Of a DNA stretch of 13,191 nucleotides, positions 1-7,371 are shown in pieces. Position 1 is the first letter of the stretch. Every line of letters begins with the position of its first letter. Under the pieces are notes generated by a model, which was not told the origin of the DNA, did not search any database, and was given only the letters and a program-made list of their open reading frames with translations. A program made the position numbers and the translations under genes. This DNA comes from CAYLQD01 sp043819695 (GTDB lineage Bacteria; Planctomycetota; PUPC01): the NCBI GenBank assembly GCA_043819695.1, contig JBDREM010000021.1, positions 1 through 13,191 on the forward strand, written 5' to 3'.

Positions 1-37
1 AGACCGATAGTACACATCTCTTGAGGAGGCGCTACGC

Positions 38-1210
38 ATGCAGCGGGCAAGACTGCGTAAGATCGGTTTCTGTTCCCATGTCGTCGCCTTCTTTTCAGCG
101 GCGTTCGTTCTTGGATGCGAGAATGGCTCCGCGGATTGGAACGACGCGCTTGTTGTCCCGACGGGCAAGGTTGTATTAGTGAAACGGGGGGACACATATG
201 GAGCATTCAAGATCCTGAAGCAAACCAAAGAACCTGAGGCAGTCACCTACATGTGGTGTGTGAGGAGTGACGGAGGCGGGCAACTGGGCGAACCCAATAT
301 TCGCCAGTTCCGAAACCTCGGACGGCCATCAATACAATTCGCACCATTTGCCTTCGCGTGGTCATACGGTGGTCGTGAGTCTGGATGGCTATATCCTTCG
401 GTGGGCACTTCCGTGTGCGTGACTGAGGAAACGGGTTGGGGCGAGATTGACGCCGCATCAGCGGAATGGCGATACCGCACCTGTCATGAGGAGGTCGTCG
501 GCCTGTGGCGGGGCAGAAGCACGGACGGATTGTCTGAGAATCAAGTGCGCGGGCTCCTGCACTTCAAGCAAGGCCGCACGAAACTGTCCACAGGGGATTT
601 CAGGGGAGCCATTGAAGAGTTTGACACGGCCATCCGGTGGAATCCTCACCATGACGTCGCCTATACCATGCGTGGGGACGCTCACCGGTGGGTGTTTGCT
701 TTTGACAAGGCTCTACAGGACTACACTGAAGCCGCCTCTTTGGGCCTTGAAGAAGCGCTGGTCGGACTCGCCTTCACACAGTTCGACATAGGGGACTGGC
801 GCGCCGCCAGAAAAGTATTCGGGGCCGTTTTGTTCTACTTCCCGAAGAATGGGTGGCATCTAATGGCCCACACGGCCAGGGCATGCGCTGACGGGGAGTG
901 GCGTCCAATGAGCCCTGATCAAGATGGGGCTTTGCCAACACGGCACGGCAAAGCTCTCGCTTTGGCGTCGGCCCTCTACACAGGGAAAATACAGGTCGAG
1001 GAGTGCCTGTCGAAGGCCGCGGAGGAAACCTCTCAACTTACGGTAGAAGCTTTGTGTCGCGTCAAGTTCTACGTAGCCGAGTACTACCTGCTCAATGGGC
1101 AACCGGCCAAGGCGGCAACCCTCCTTCAGGAGTGTCTTGACACAAAGACATGGAACTGGCCGGAGTTCCCGTCTGCGCATGCGGAGCTTCAGCGACTTCG
1201 GAATCCTTGA
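38..1210 (+). CDS. Predicted TPR-repeat lipoprotein, function unknown
   Basis: A 390-residue protein. The first 27 residues look like a lipoprotein signal: basic start, hydrophobic stretch HVVAFFSAAFVLG, then Cys27 in a lipobox-like VLGC. The protein is therefore probably anchored to a membrane on the outer side of the inner membrane. Residues about 40-150 form an unrecognised domain with several Cys residues. Residues about 165-275 show TPR-type helix pairs, for example GDFRGAIEEFDTAIRWNP and GDWRAARKVFGAVLFYFP, and a further TPR-like pair lies near 345-370. TPRs normally bind other proteins, but no partner can be named. The start is supported by GAGGAGG at 23-29, eight bases before ATG. The base composition is clearly less G+C-rich than that of the polysaccharide genes, so it may have a different history. 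It is separated from the next intact gene by about 1.5 kb of decayed DNA. Confidence 0.75.
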   Translation: MQRARLRKIGFCSHVVAFFSAAFVLGCENGSADWNDALVVPTGKVVLVKRGDTYGAFKILKQTKEPEAVTYMWCVRSDGGGQLGEPNIRQFRNLGRPSIQFAPFAFAWSYGGRESGWLYPSVGTSVCVTEETGWGEIDAASAEWRYRTCHEEVVGLWRGRSTDGLSENQVRGLLHFKQGRTKLSTGDFRGAIEEFDTAIRWNPHHDVAYTMRGDAHRWVFAFDKALQDYTEAASLGLEEALVGLAFTQFDIGDWRAARKVFGAVLFYFPKNGWHLMAHTARACADGEWRPMSPDQDGALPTRHGKALALASALYTGKIQVEECLSKAAEETSQLTVEALCRVKFYVAEYYLLNGQPAKAATLLQECLDTKTWNWPEFPSAHAELQRLRNP

Positions 1211-1284
1211 TGCATGTTATCCGGGGTCACGCGAATTCACATTGCAAGTGCAACGTTTCGTTCCCAGAACATCTCGACGGGAGA

Positions 1285-1308
1285 GATATTCAGGACGATA
1301 TTCAGGAC
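1285..1308. repeat. 12-bp tandem duplication
   Basis: GATATTCAGGAC occurs twice in direct succession (1285-1296 and 1297-1308) with no mismatch. It lies in the noncoding stretch after the TPR gene. It may be a replication slip. No function is visible. Confidence 0.8.
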
Positions 1309-1514
1309 ATCTCTGAAAGAGCGTGTCAAGTCATCTCGGCGCTCCTCTACGGGCCGTTGTTCAAGGTTCTTTTCCTTCCCTGACGTTTGTCCTTTGTTTT
1401 TCGTTCTTGCTCTTCGCGAGCGGGACTTCAGGATATTCCGTCACCCTTTTCTTGCGACAAGGCGAGTTTCCCGGACGCGTTACTCCATTGCTGTTCAATG
1501 GCAGATGTTCTGTC

Positions 1515-1531
1515 GTCCCCAAAAAGGGGAC
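1515..1531. repeat. GTCCCC-AAAAA-GGGGAC hairpin
   Basis: A 6-bp perfect stem (1515-1520 with 1526-1531) closes a five-A loop. Motifs of this AAAAAGGGGAC form are common near REP-associated elements in other genomes, but no transposase is next to this one. It lies a few tens of bases before the hydrolase remnant becomes recognisable. No T-run follows it, so it is not a standard terminator. Confidence 0.45.
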
Positions 1532-1572
1532 AGCAAGAAGTCCCGGTCGGTCACGCGTCGGGGCACTGTCTG

Positions 1573-2400
1573 ATGACCTGCGCGGGGCTGGCGCCCGGTT
1601 ACGGGGCGACGATGGCGCCGTCGATCATGCGATACTGGGAAGCGACCGGCTCGGCCCGGGCGCGGAAGATCGCCGAAGGGCTCGTGAGCGGCTTCGTGAT
1701 TGAAAGCGGCCGTTACCAGCCGGACGGCACATGCGCGGGCAATACCCACTGGGCCGGCGGATGCCTGGGCCCGGCGGCCGCGGTCCACTGGCCCGCGCCG
1801 ACGGCAACGACGAACTGCTCGCCTGGTGCGAACGAATCTTCGAGCACATCGCCGGCTTCGCGACGGACTTCGGCTGGGCGCCCACGGACATCAATACGCC
1901 CGAGCCGGGAAAGCACAACGAATCGTGCGAGGTCTGCAGCCTGACGGACATGGTTCACCTGGCCCCTCAACTGACCGACGCCGGCGCCGGCGACCACTTG
2001 GATTTCATCGACACGACCATCCGAAACCAGATGCTCGAGCAGCAGTTCGGCGAGCCCGAATTGCTCGTCGCGCCCGGGCAGGCGGCGCGCTCGGATCAGC
2101 CGCTGCTGCCGGGCCTGCGCGGCTCGGTCGAATCGCGGGGCCTCCCGAACACGCTCGTCGGCAATCCCGGCGGCCTCGAGGGCTGCTGCACGAGCGCCCT
2201 CGTGCGGGCGTGCTATTTCGCCCGGCGGCGTGCGGCCGAGGACAGCGGCGGCCGCGTGTGGATCCACCTGCCGTTCAGCCGCGCAAGCAGCAAGCCCGAC
2301 GTCCTCTGCCACGAGGCCCGAGCCCGGCTCGCCTGGCGTCGTCGTGCGACAAGCACCGATGTCCGCCCGCCCGGCGGCCCTGCTCCGAGCGCTAATCTGA
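1573..2400 (+). pseudogene. Broken GH127-like (DUF1680) glycoside hydrolase
   Basis: Remnant of a hydrolase resembling the beta-L-arabinofuranosidase family GH127. The reading begins in one frame (MTCAGLAPGYGATM to GTCAGNTHWAGG). It shifts by one base near 1787-1791 into a second frame (LARADGNDELLAWCERIFEHIAG...), and probably returns to the first frame near 2313-2320, ending at TGA 2398-2400. The second frame contains NESCEVCSLTDM (Glu at 1920, Cys at 1926 and 1935) and GCCTSAL (Cys-Cys at 2184-2189). These match the GH127 arrangement in which one Glu and three Cys bind zinc and one Cys is the nucleophile. Family members are usually above 550 residues; only about 275 remain. The N-terminal half is missing and the C-terminus stops at the palindrome at 2385. 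Homology may begin slightly before 1573. The family call is from memory of motifs and is moderately sure; that the gene is broken is more certain. Confidence 0.6.
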
Positions 2401-2432
2401 CGACGCATATGCGTCCTGAGATTCGCGCTCGG
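2385..2432. repeat. 48-bp imperfect palindrome, core GACGCATATGCGTC
   Basis: Two 24-base arms (2385-2408 and 2409-2432) meet at CAT|ATG with only three mismatched pairs. The 14-base centre 2402-2415 is perfect and is identical to the centre of the palindrome at 7153-7196. The hydrolase remnant ends inside the left arm. The minus strand could be read as RTHMRRQI and the other copy as STHMRRKI, which shows the shared core. Best read as one copy of a dispersed palindromic repeat. Confidence 0.75.
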
Positions 2433-2518
2433 GCGGCGGGGCGGCGGCACCAGTTCTTTCACGCACGCTTTCAGCTCGCGCCAGCTTCGTTGCCCGAAGC
2501 ACGCCAGCTTCACGACCG

Positions 2519-2537
2519 GCCAGGGGTACCCCCTGGC
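2519..2537. repeat. 8-bp stem hairpin GCCAGGGG/CCCCTGGC
   Basis: Perfect 8-bp stem (2519-2526 with 2530-2537) around a three-base loop. It belongs to the hairpin cluster between the hydrolase remnant and the operon promoter. No T-run follows. Confidence 0.65.
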
Positions 2538-2545
2538 AGCCGCGA

Positions 2546-2602
2546 GCGACGTGGCGGCCACTGCGGTCGCCCTTCGGGCTTCCTCCGTTGCCGCCACGTC
2601 GC
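2546..2602. repeat. 13-bp perfect inverted repeat with inner hairpin
   Basis: GCGACGTGGCGGC at 2546-2558 is the exact reverse complement of 2590-2602. The 31 bases between them hold a further small hairpin, GCCC-TTC-GGGC, giving a branched foldable structure. It could be a remnant of a mobile element or a transcript structure. Confidence 0.65.
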
Positions 2603-2685
2603 CAGCCCGCAGCCCCCCGCCCCCCACCGCTCTCAGGGGGGGTACTTATGTGCCTGCGCTGTTCCGTGACGGGGCCCCGCGATCG

Positions 2686-2715
2686 TTGACCCCCGGCGCG
2701 CCGCTCTGATATAAT
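2686..2715 (+). promoter_or_regulatory. Sigma-70-type promoter for the polysaccharide operon
   Basis: TTGACC at 2686-2691 and a perfect TATAAT at 2710-2715 are separated by 18 bases. The expected transcription start is about 2721-2724, which coincides with the GTG start at 2724. No Shine-Dalgarno sequence can fit, so the first gene is probably read from a leaderless or nearly leaderless mRNA. Confidence 0.7.
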
Positions 2716-2723
2716 CCACGCCC

Positions 2724-3866
2724 GTGAAGATCGGAATCGATTGCAGGGACTTGCTGGCCGGCTCTCTGAACGGGATCGGGCGGTTCGTCGGGAATCTGCT
2801 CCGCGCAATCTCGCTCGAGGAGAGTCCGCCGGAACTTTTCCTCTACGGCAATCAGCACACGCGCTTCGACGTCCCGGACCCGTGGGGCGCGCCGCTCCGC
2901 GCGCACGCGCGGCGCAAGGCCGAGGCCGCCGCCTGGTGGTGGGACCGCGTCACGCTGCCGCGAATGGCCCGCCGCGATAAGCTCGACGTGTTTCTCTCGC
3001 CGTACTTCAAGGCGCCCGGCATCCGCTCCTGCCCGCTCGTGATCACCATACACGACCTGCTCTTCCTCAGAATGCCGCCCGAGGTCTCGGGGCGAAGCGC
3101 GATATACTGCCGCGCGTTCCGGACGCTCGCCGCCGGCTTCGCGAAACGGGCGGACGCAGTTCTGACCGTCTCCGAGCATTCCCAGCGCGACATCGTCGAG
3201 CTGCTCCGCGTGCCGAAGAAAAAAACGCACGTCGTCGGCAACTGCGTCGGCCCCGGTTACCGCGTTATCGATCACGAAGCGCAGATGGCCGCGGCGAAGC
3301 AGGCCTGCGGCATCGGGGGCGAGTACATCCTCTACGTCGGCAACTTCGGGCCGCACAAGAACGTCGACGGCCTGCTGCGGACATACGCCGCGCTCGACGG
3401 CGAGCTGCGCGGCCGATTCCGCCTGGTGCTTGCCGGCCGGCACGACAGGTGGACGCCGAAGGTGACGGATGCGGCCGGGCACCTTGGGATCGAGGGCCGC
3501 GTGAGCTTTCCGGGGCACGTCGCCGAGAAGCATCTGCCCGCGCTCTACGCCGGCGCCGCCGCGTTCGCGACCCTCTCACGCTGGGAGGGTTTCGGCCTGC
3601 CGGCGCTCGAGGCGATGGCCTGCGGCACGCCGGTCATGTGCTCGGACCGCACCGCCCTGCCCGAGGTCGTCGGCGACGCAGCCCTGCTCGTCGACCCCGA
3701 CGACGCCGGCGCCTGCGCGGCCGGCCTGACGAAGATCCTGACCGACGGCGAACTCCGAGCCCGCTTGCGCGCAAGAGGCCCGGCGCAGGCGAAGCGCTTC
3801 TCGCCCGAACGCTTCGCGGCGCGAGTGCTAAAGGTCCTGGCCGCCGCCAGTGAGGCAAGACAATGA
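2724..3866 (+). CDS. GT4-family glycosyltransferase (first in operon)
   Basis: A 380-residue GT-B glycosyltransferase, probably acting at the inner face of the cytoplasmic membrane on a lipid-linked saccharide. The N-terminal acceptor domain starts with MKIGIDCRDL and has GIGRF and HDLLFL. The C-terminal nucleotide-sugar domain has YVGNFGPHKN (about 204-213), VLAGRHD, and the GT4 signature EGFGLPALEA. That signature gives the EX7E pair Glu288/Glu296, followed by CGTPV and LPEVVGDAALLVDP. The mannosyltransferase-like WbaZ/MtfB branch is a plausible neighbour, but donor and linkage cannot be read. The GTG start at 2724 has no ribosome-binding site and lies eight bases after a perfect -10 box, which favours leaderless translation. 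The stop overlaps the next start by four bases (ATGA, 3863-3866), so the two genes are translationally coupled. Confidence 0.88.
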   Translation: MKIGIDCRDLLAGSLNGIGRFVGNLLRAISLEESPPELFLYGNQHTRFDVPDPWGAPLRAHARRKAEAAAWWWDRVTLPRMARRDKLDVFLSPYFKAPGIRSCPLVITIHDLLFLRMPPEVSGRSAIYCRAFRTLAAGFAKRADAVLTVSEHSQRDIVELLRVPKKKTHVVGNCVGPGYRVIDHEAQMAAAKQACGIGGEYILYVGNFGPHKNVDGLLRTYAALDGELRGRFRLVLAGRHDRWTPKVTDAAGHLGIEGRVSFPGHVAEKHLPALYAGAAAFATLSRWEGFGLPALEAMACGTPVMCSDRTALPEVVGDAALLVDPDDAGACAAGLTKILTDGELRARLRARGPAQAKRFSPERFAARVLKVLAAASEARQ

Positions 3867-4939
3867 GCGACAAGATCAAGTCCATCATCGTGCTCGAAGC
3901 GGGCGGCATCGGCGACACGGTGATGGCGACGCCGGCGCTCTCGGCTCTCCGCCACCGATTCCCGCACGCAATGATCGCGGTCGTCGTCGTGCGGCGCACC
4001 GCTGAACTCATCAAGTCGCTCGACCTGGATTTCGAGATCAGGCTGCTTCGCCTCGGCAGTTCGTTCTGGCTGCCGATCGACGCCGCGCGCCTCGTCACGG
4101 CCGCGCGGCTCTCGAAGCCCGACTTGCTTATCGACCTCAGCTCGATCGAGACCGCGGGCGCCGCGCGCAGGCGGCGGCTGCTCGCCGCCCTCATCGGCGC
4201 GAGGCGGTCGCTGGGACGCAACACCGGCGGCCGCGGCGCGTTTTTCGACGACGCGATGGACGAGTCGCTCTTCGGCGAGGAGCACGAGGTCGAGCGGAAG
4301 CTCGGCGTAGTGGCGCCGCTCGGCATCCGCGTGGACCACGCGGGGCCGTCGCTGCGGATTCCGCGCCCCGCGTTCGAATCGGCGCGGCTCCTGCTCGAAG
4401 AAGCCGGCATCTGCGACACCGACGAGATGGTCGGCATCAACCCCGGCGCGTTCCTCGCCACGCGAAGATGGCCGGCCGAGCGGTTCGAGCGGCTCGCGGC
4501 CGAGCTGACCGAGAACGGCCGCCGGGCGCTGCTCGTCACGGGCGGCGAACAGGAGCGCGGCCTAGTGGGCCGCGTCGCCAACGCAGCCGGCGGCCGGGCG
4601 GTCCGCGCGGCGGGCCGGCCGCTGCTCGAGCTCGCGGCGCTCATCGCTAAGTGCCGCCTGTTCGCCACGAACGACACGGGTGCGATGCACGTCGCGGCCG
4701 CGCGGGACGTGCCCGTCGTCGCAATCTTCGGCCACACCAACGCGCGGCGGTATCGCCCGTACCTGCCGCCCAAGCGATGCACGCTGCTCCAGCAACCCGC
4801 CGAGGTCTGCGACCAGATCGAAGCCGACTCCCGGCTGGCCGAGTGCCGCAGGCCCGAATGCCCGTCCGGCAAGTGCATGAAATCGATCTCGTTCGAGTCC
4901 GTGCGCGACGCGGCAATGGAGTTGCTCGTACCCGCCTGA
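3863..4939 (+). CDS. GT9 ADP-heptosyltransferase-like glycosyltransferase
   Basis: A 358-residue protein of the lipopolysaccharide heptosyltransferase family, a GT-B enzyme that normally moves a heptose from ADP-heptose onto an LPS core. Visible features are the N-terminal GGIGDTVMATPAL (Gly14-Asp18 region), INPGAFLATRRWPAERF at about 192, LVTGGEQE, and the donor-site motif NDTGAMH (Asn270-Asp271) followed by AIFGHTN. The C-terminal part has a run of Cys residues (VCDQIE, ECRRPEC, GKC) of the kind seen in some GT9 members; a metal or disulfide role is possible but unproved. The ATG lies inside the ATGA overlap with the upstream GT4 gene. In a polysaccharide operon such GT9 proteins may use sugars other than heptose, so the substrate is left open. 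Confidence 0.88.
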   Translation: MSDKIKSIIVLEAGGIGDTVMATPALSALRHRFPHAMIAVVVVRRTAELIKSLDLDFEIRLLRLGSSFWLPIDAARLVTAARLSKPDLLIDLSSIETAGAARRRRLLAALIGARRSLGRNTGGRGAFFDDAMDESLFGEEHEVERKLGVVAPLGIRVDHAGPSLRIPRPAFESARLLLEEAGICDTDEMVGINPGAFLATRRWPAERFERLAAELTENGRRALLVTGGEQERGLVGRVANAAGGRAVRAAGRPLLELAALIAKCRLFATNDTGAMHVAAARDVPVVAIFGHTNARRYRPYLPPKRCTLLQQPAEVCDQIEADSRLAECRRPECPSGKCMKSISFESVRDAAMELLVPA

Positions 4940-4960
4940 GGTTAGTTACGGGAGGGCAAG

Positions 4961-6151
4961 TTGTTCCGAATCCCGTCGGCCGGCGTGCCTGTCGGCCCGC
5001 TCGATCTCGCTCGTGGGCTCCTGGCCGCGGGGACTGATCCGTTCCGCGGCGAGCTGGCGCGGCTCGCCGGCGCGCGCCATGCGGGGCTGGCCGGCAGCGG
5101 CTCGGCCGCGTTCTACCTGACGCTCAAGGCGCTCGCAGCGCGCTCCGGCCGCCGCGAGGTGATTCTGCCCGCGTACACCGCGCCCGTCGTCGTCCTGCCC
5201 GTGCAGAAGGCCGGGCTCCGGCCCGTCGTCGCCGACGTCTCGCTCGATACGTTCAACATCGACGCGGAAAGCGTTCGCAGCCGCATGACGCCCGACACGC
5301 TCGCCGTGATGCCCGCGCACATGTTCGGAATCCCGTGCGACATGACCGCCGTTCGCGGCGCGGCCGAAGGAACGGGCGCGGCCGTCATCGAAGACGCGGC
5401 CTCGGCGCTCGGAGCAACAATCGACGGCCGGATGGCCGGCACGCTCGGCGACGCCGGCTTCTACAGCTTCCACCGGGGCAAGCAGATTTCGAGCGTGACC
5501 GGCGGGGCGTGGGTCACGAATGACGACTCGCTCGCGGCGGACATCGAACGCGAGGCCGAGAAGCTGCACCGCCCGTCGGCGGTCGAGCGGGCCGCGATCT
5601 TCGGCAAGCTCGCCGCGCTCGCGCTCGCCGTCCGCCCCTGGTTCTACTCGGCGTTCCATCCGCTGCTCGCCTGTTTCAAGGACACCGAGCCGCACGGGAA
5701 CTTCCGCCTCTCCGCCTACACGGCTGTGCAGGCCGGGGTCGCGCGGTCGCTGCTCGGCAAGCTCGACGTCATCGTCGCCGCGCGGAACGAGCGGGCCAAC
5801 CGTGCGCGGGAGATGCTGAGCGGCATCGAGGGCGTCACGCTGCCCGAGGTCCCCCGCAGAGCGGAGCCGGCGTACAATCACTGCCCGCTGCTCCTGCCGG
5901 ACGCAACGACGCGCGACCGGGCGCTCGACGCGGCGCTCGACGCGAAAGTCGAATGCACGGCCCTCTATGGCCGCACGATCTATCAAGCCTACGGTCTCGG
6001 CCCGGACGAATGCGGCGGCAGCGACGACTGCCCGCGCGCCGAGGACCTCGCACGGCGGCTGCTCCTGATCCCGTGCCATCCGCTCGCGCCGATGGGCCGA
6101 ATCGAGCGGGCGGCGGAGATCATCGGGAAGACAGTGACCGGGGGACGTTAA
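4961..6151 (+). CDS. DegT/DnrJ/EryC1 sugar aminotransferase (first copy)
   Basis: A 396-residue PLP-dependent enzyme of the family that puts an amino group on a keto-sugar nucleotide (WecE, ArnB, PglE type). Visible features are the SGSAAFYLTLKAL phosphate-binding start of the fold, ILPAYTAP, FNIDAESV, MPAHMFGIPCDM, IEDAASALGA with the cofactor-binding Asp145, and FYSFHRGKQIS with the likely Schiff-base Lys174. The segment after the lysine, about residues 190-250, is longer and more divergent than in typical members. The start is TTG at 4961, chosen for GGAGGG at 4951-4956; it follows the GT9 gene by 21 bases. The stop is fused with the next start as TAATG (6149-6153). With the second DegT gene downstream, the cluster has two such aminotransferases. 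Confidence 0.87.
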   Translation: MFRIPSAGVPVGPLDLARGLLAAGTDPFRGELARLAGARHAGLAGSGSAAFYLTLKALAARSGRREVILPAYTAPVVVLPVQKAGLRPVVADVSLDTFNIDAESVRSRMTPDTLAVMPAHMFGIPCDMTAVRGAAEGTGAAVIEDAASALGATIDGRMAGTLGDAGFYSFHRGKQISSVTGGAWVTNDDSLAADIEREAEKLHRPSAVERAAIFGKLAALALAVRPWFYSAFHPLLACFKDTEPHGNFRLSAYTAVQAGVARSLLGKLDVIVAARNERANRAREMLSGIEGVTLPEVPRRAEPAYNHCPLLLPDATTRDRALDAALDAKVECTALYGRTIYQAYGLGPDECGGSDDCPRAEDLARRLLLIPCHPLAPMGRIERAAEIIGKTVTGGR

Positions 6152-7371
6152 TGCTCGAGCGCCTGAGAATCGCGCAGGTGATCACGCGGCTCGACCGCGG
6201 GGGGTCGTCGGACATGGTCATCGCGCTCTGCGAGCGGCTTGACCGCCGGCGGTTCGACGTGACACTCGTCGCGGGGCCGGCGACCGATCCGGTCGAGGAG
6301 CCGGCGGCGCTCGCCGGGCGCCTCGGGATCACGGCCGTCGAATGCCCCCGCCTCGCGCGCGAGGTCCGCCCTCGGGCCGACCTGCGCGCCCTGCTCGACC
6401 TGCGCTCGGCGTTCGAGAAGATCCGGCCGCACGTCGTCCACGCGCACACGTCGAAGGCGGGCGCACTCGGGCGCCTGGCGGCGCGGCTGGCCGGCGTGCC
6501 CGCGGTCTACTCGCCGCACGGCCACCTGTTCTACGGCTACTACGGGAAGTTCGGAACGGCCCTCGTCGTGCTTGCCGAGCGCGTCCTCGCGTCGCTGGCG
6601 CCGCAAAGGATCGCCGTGCTGACCGACACGTCGCGGGCCGAGCACCTCGCGCGCGGGATCGGTCGGTTCGGCCAGTTCGTCACGATCCCGTCGGGCATCG
6701 ATCTGAAGCGGTTCGTCCGCGACGATGCAGCGCGGCGGGCGATGCGGGCCGAGCTCGGTCTCGCGCCGGACCAGTTCGCCGCCGGCTGGGTCGGGCGGTT
6801 CGTCGAGGTGAAAGGGCCTGACGTGTTCATCGAGGCCTGCGGCCTGATCGCGAAGGAACTGCCGGGCGCGGTCTTCGTGCTCGCGGGCGACGGCGAACTT
6901 CGCGGCGCGGTCGAGGAACGCGCCGCAGAGCTCGGCATCGGCGGCCGTTGCCGGTTCCTCGGGCGGCGCAGCGATATACCCGCGGTCCTCAACGCGTGCG
7001 ACGCGTACGTGCTCTCATCGCGAAACGAGGGGCTGGGGCTGTCGGTCGTCGAGGCGCTCGCCTGCGGCACGCCCGTCGTCGCGGCCGACGTCGGCGGCGT
7101 TCGGGACGTGCTTCAAGACGGCCGTTTCGGCCTCCTGGTACCTTATGACGACAGATATGAATTTTTCGACGCATATGCGTCGAAAAATTCACATCTTACA
7201 AGAGAGACTCGGGGGCTCGCGGACGCGGTGATCCTGCTTGCAAAGGATGAGACAAGACGAAATGTCTTCATAAAGACGGGCCTGGAACGCGCGAAGGACT
7301 TCGACATTTCAACCACGGTGGAACGCTTCGCCGAAATATACGAGGAGCTGGCACAAGAATGCTCCGCCTGA
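6151..7371 (+). CDS. GT4-family glycosyltransferase with in-frame palindromic insert
   Basis: A 406-residue GT-B enzyme. The N-terminal part has IAQVITRLDRGGSS and VVHAHTSKAGALGRLAARLAG (about 95-114), and VYSPHGHLFYGYYG. The C-terminal part has VGRFVEVKGPDVFIEA, VLAGDGEL, and NEGLGLSVVEALACGTPVV, giving the EX7E pair Glu293/Glu301. The start is ATG in the TAATG junction with the aminotransferase, which indicates coupling. The odd part is residues about 335-353 (RYEFFDAYASKNSH and a few after). They come from a 44-bp palindrome at 7153-7196 in a loop where relatives go almost directly from the LVP-x-DD segment to the LADA helix. The DNA there is A+T-rich against a strongly G+C-rich gene. The frame stays open and the C-terminal helices continue normally, so the enzyme may still work. 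The sugar specificity is unknown. Confidence 0.87.
   Translation: MLERLRIAQVITRLDRGGSSDMVIALCERLDRRRFDVTLVAGPATDPVEEPAALAGRLGITAVECPRLAREVRPRADLRALLDLRSAFEKIRPHVVHAHTSKAGALGRLAARLAGVPAVYSPHGHLFYGYYGKFGTALVVLAERVLASLAPQRIAVLTDTSRAEHLARGIGRFGQFVTIPSGIDLKRFVRDDAARRAMRAELGLAPDQFAAGWVGRFVEVKGPDVFIEACGLIAKELPGAVFVLAGDGELRGAVEERAAELGIGGRCRFLGRRSDIPAVLNACDAYVLSSRNEGLGLSVVEALACGTPVVAADVGGVRDVLQDGRFGLLVPYDDRYEFFDAYASKNSHLTRETRGLADAVILLAKDETRRNVFIKTGLERAKDFDISTTVERFAEIYEELAQECSA
7153..7196. repeat. 44-bp near-perfect palindrome inside the GT4 gene
   Basis: Arms 7153-7174 and 7175-7196 pair over 22 bases with a single mismatch (A7157 against C7192); the inner 34 bases are perfect. The centre GACGCATATGCGTC is shared with the palindrome at 2385-2432. 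It is read in frame as codons 335-349 of the glycosyltransferase without a stop on the coding strand. It is A+T-rich compared with its surroundings. This fits a recent insertion of a dispersed palindromic element into coding DNA. Confidence 0.88.

Larger units (their letters stand above)
1211..1572. other. Intergenic stretch, no gene recognised
   Basis: About 360 bases of moderate G+C between the TPR lipoprotein and the hydrolase remnant. Open frames here have no recognisable domain and no good ribosome-binding site. Two small structures are visible: a 12-bp perfect tandem duplication at 1285-1308 and a short hairpin at 1515-1531. The left break point of the hydrolase remnant lies near the end of this stretch. 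It may be leftover DNA from an old insertion or deletion. Confidence 0.6.
2433..2685. other. Hairpin-rich noncoding element
   Basis: About 250 bases between the palindrome and the promoter of the polysaccharide operon, packed with inverted repeats. There is a 6-bp stem GCTTCG/CGAAGC at 2484-2500 and an 8-bp stem at 2519-2537. A 13-bp perfect inverted repeat, 2546-2558 with 2590-2602, encloses a smaller GCCC/GGGC hairpin, and there is a direct repeat GCCAGCTTC near 2480 and 2503. No protein family is recognisable in either direction. A run of G at about 2634-2640 followed by GTACTTATGTGC resembles sequence at the end of the IS remnant near 12580-12600, read on the minus strand. It may be part of a mobile or repeat element, or a structured RNA. 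Confidence 0.5.

Noticed and set aside
1713..2627. Long minus-strand reading frame (304 codons) opposite the hydrolase remnant
   Set aside because: No domain and biased Arg/Ala composition; it mirrors the coding strand of a recognisable family and crosses the hairpin element, so it is a G+C-rich shadow.
5953..6150. Upstream ATG start for the second GT4 gene
   Set aside because: It lies inside the aminotransferase gene; the TAATG start at 6151 gives the normal GT4 N-terminus.
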